Assembly: GCA_002491565.1 (NCBI GenBank)
Contig: DKWE01000041.1
Location: 1-23,378 of the forward strand
Source: Lachnospiraceae bacterium UBA7160
GTDB lineage: Bacteria; Bacillota; Clostridia; Lachnospirales; Lachnospiraceae
Direction: 5' to 3'
DNA length: 23,378 bases
Part shown: piece by piece, positions 23,201 to 23,378 of the stretch
Numbering within the stretch: position 1 is the stretch's first letter
Layout: each line of letters opens with the position of its first letter
Made by a program: the position numbers and the translations under genes
The notes under the pieces: model-generated
The model's database searches: none
What the model saw: only the letters and a program-made list of their open reading frames with translations
What the model was told of the DNA's origin: nothing

Positions 23201-23229
23201 ACTATAAACCATCAGGTCAATATCTGCAA
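23201..23229 (-). promoter_or_regulatory. Promoter of the second AraC gene
   Basis: On the minus strand TTGCAG (23224-23229), a 17-bp spacer and TATAGT (23201-23206, 5 of 6) form a plausible promoter with a leader of about 170 nt. It overlaps the first direct repeat. Confidence 0.5.
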
Positions 23230-23308
23230 TAAAAATAAGCCGCTGTGCAATGGTTTTTTTCTACGGATTGCGGTATAGTTTCCCTGTAGTTACAGAATAT
23301 AAACCATC
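23203..23308. promoter_or_regulatory. Direct repeats in the divergent regulator/isomerase region
   Basis: TATAAACCATC occurs at 23203-23213 and again at 23298-23308 in the same orientation. The 95-bp offset is almost exactly nine helical turns. AraC proteins usually bind direct repeats and may loop DNA. A CTGTA/TACAG dyad (23284-23295) adjoins the second copy. Confidence 0.45.
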
Positions 23309-23337
23309 TAACGTACGAGACAGGGAGGAATAGCTTC

Positions 23338-23378
23338 ATGATCACCGGAGCACAGCTTTACACGGTAAGAGACTTTAC
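23338..23378 (+). CDS. Sugar-phosphate isomerase/epimerase-like protein, N-terminus only
   Basis: Only the first 13 codons are in the window (MITGAQLYTVRDF). GGGAGGA seven bases before the ATG supports the start. GAQLYTVRD is the usual opening of xylose-isomerase-like TIM-barrel sugar-phosphate isomerases/epimerases, where it forms the first beta strand. It is divergent from the second AraC regulator, which fits a sugar-inducible unit continuing to the right. Confidence 0.6.
   Translation, partial: MITGAQLYTVRDF

Noticed and set aside
1..23378. tRNA, rRNA, CRISPR array, CIRCE element or intact insertion sequence
   Set aside because: No cloverleaf, regular spaced repeats, TTAGCACTC/GAGTGCTAA pair or transposase gene was seen on either strand.

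Overview
The window looks like a chromosomal segment of a Gram-positive gut-type Clostridia, most likely a Lachnospiraceae member. The evidence is mixed GC, strong AGGAGG-type ribosome binding sites, sigma-A style promoters, a tig-clpP-clpX-lon-engB proteostasis block, ABC sugar importers without their own ATPase, and GHKL/LytTR regulation. No rRNA, tRNA, CRISPR array or intact transposase was seen.

Layout. (1) 1-1010: a hemolysin III/PAQR-type membrane protein with its own promoter and a bidirectional terminator. (2) 1042-7147, minus strand: an arabinose-saccharide locus. A consensus promoter with two identical perfect 12-bp palindromes drives a solute-binding protein, two permeases and an intracellular GH51 arabinofuranosidase. 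A LacI-family regulator with its own, different operator-like site follows. (3) 7233-9315: a decayed GNAT acetyltransferase ending in a repeat, then a LytTR response regulator and a sensorless GHKL kinase. (4) 9312-16500, minus strand: tig, clpP, clpX, lon and engB. (5) 16731-18047: divergent DJ-1/PfpI and CYTH genes. (6) 18146-20798: a small Ala-rich protein divergent from an XRE regulator, a second XRE regulator, and a secreted polysaccharide deacetylase with cell-wall-binding repeats. (7) 21028-23378: two AraC-type regulators and the first codons of a sugar-phosphate isomerase/epimerase-like gene.

The genes are mostly familiar. The unusual features are structural. Lon carries six tandem 12-residue repeats in its N-terminal region. 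The 3' end of clpX is tandemly repeated about 36 bp at a time, running past the stop codon. The LytTR DNA-binding domain is split by about 65 extra residues. The arabinoside operon has a textbook two-operator control region. The binding protein has no lipobox cysteine. Several intergenic palindromic elements look like dispersed repeats. I did not find a clear wholly new multi-gene system; the best leads are the repeat-expanded proteases and the small protein/XRE divergent unit at 18146-18824.
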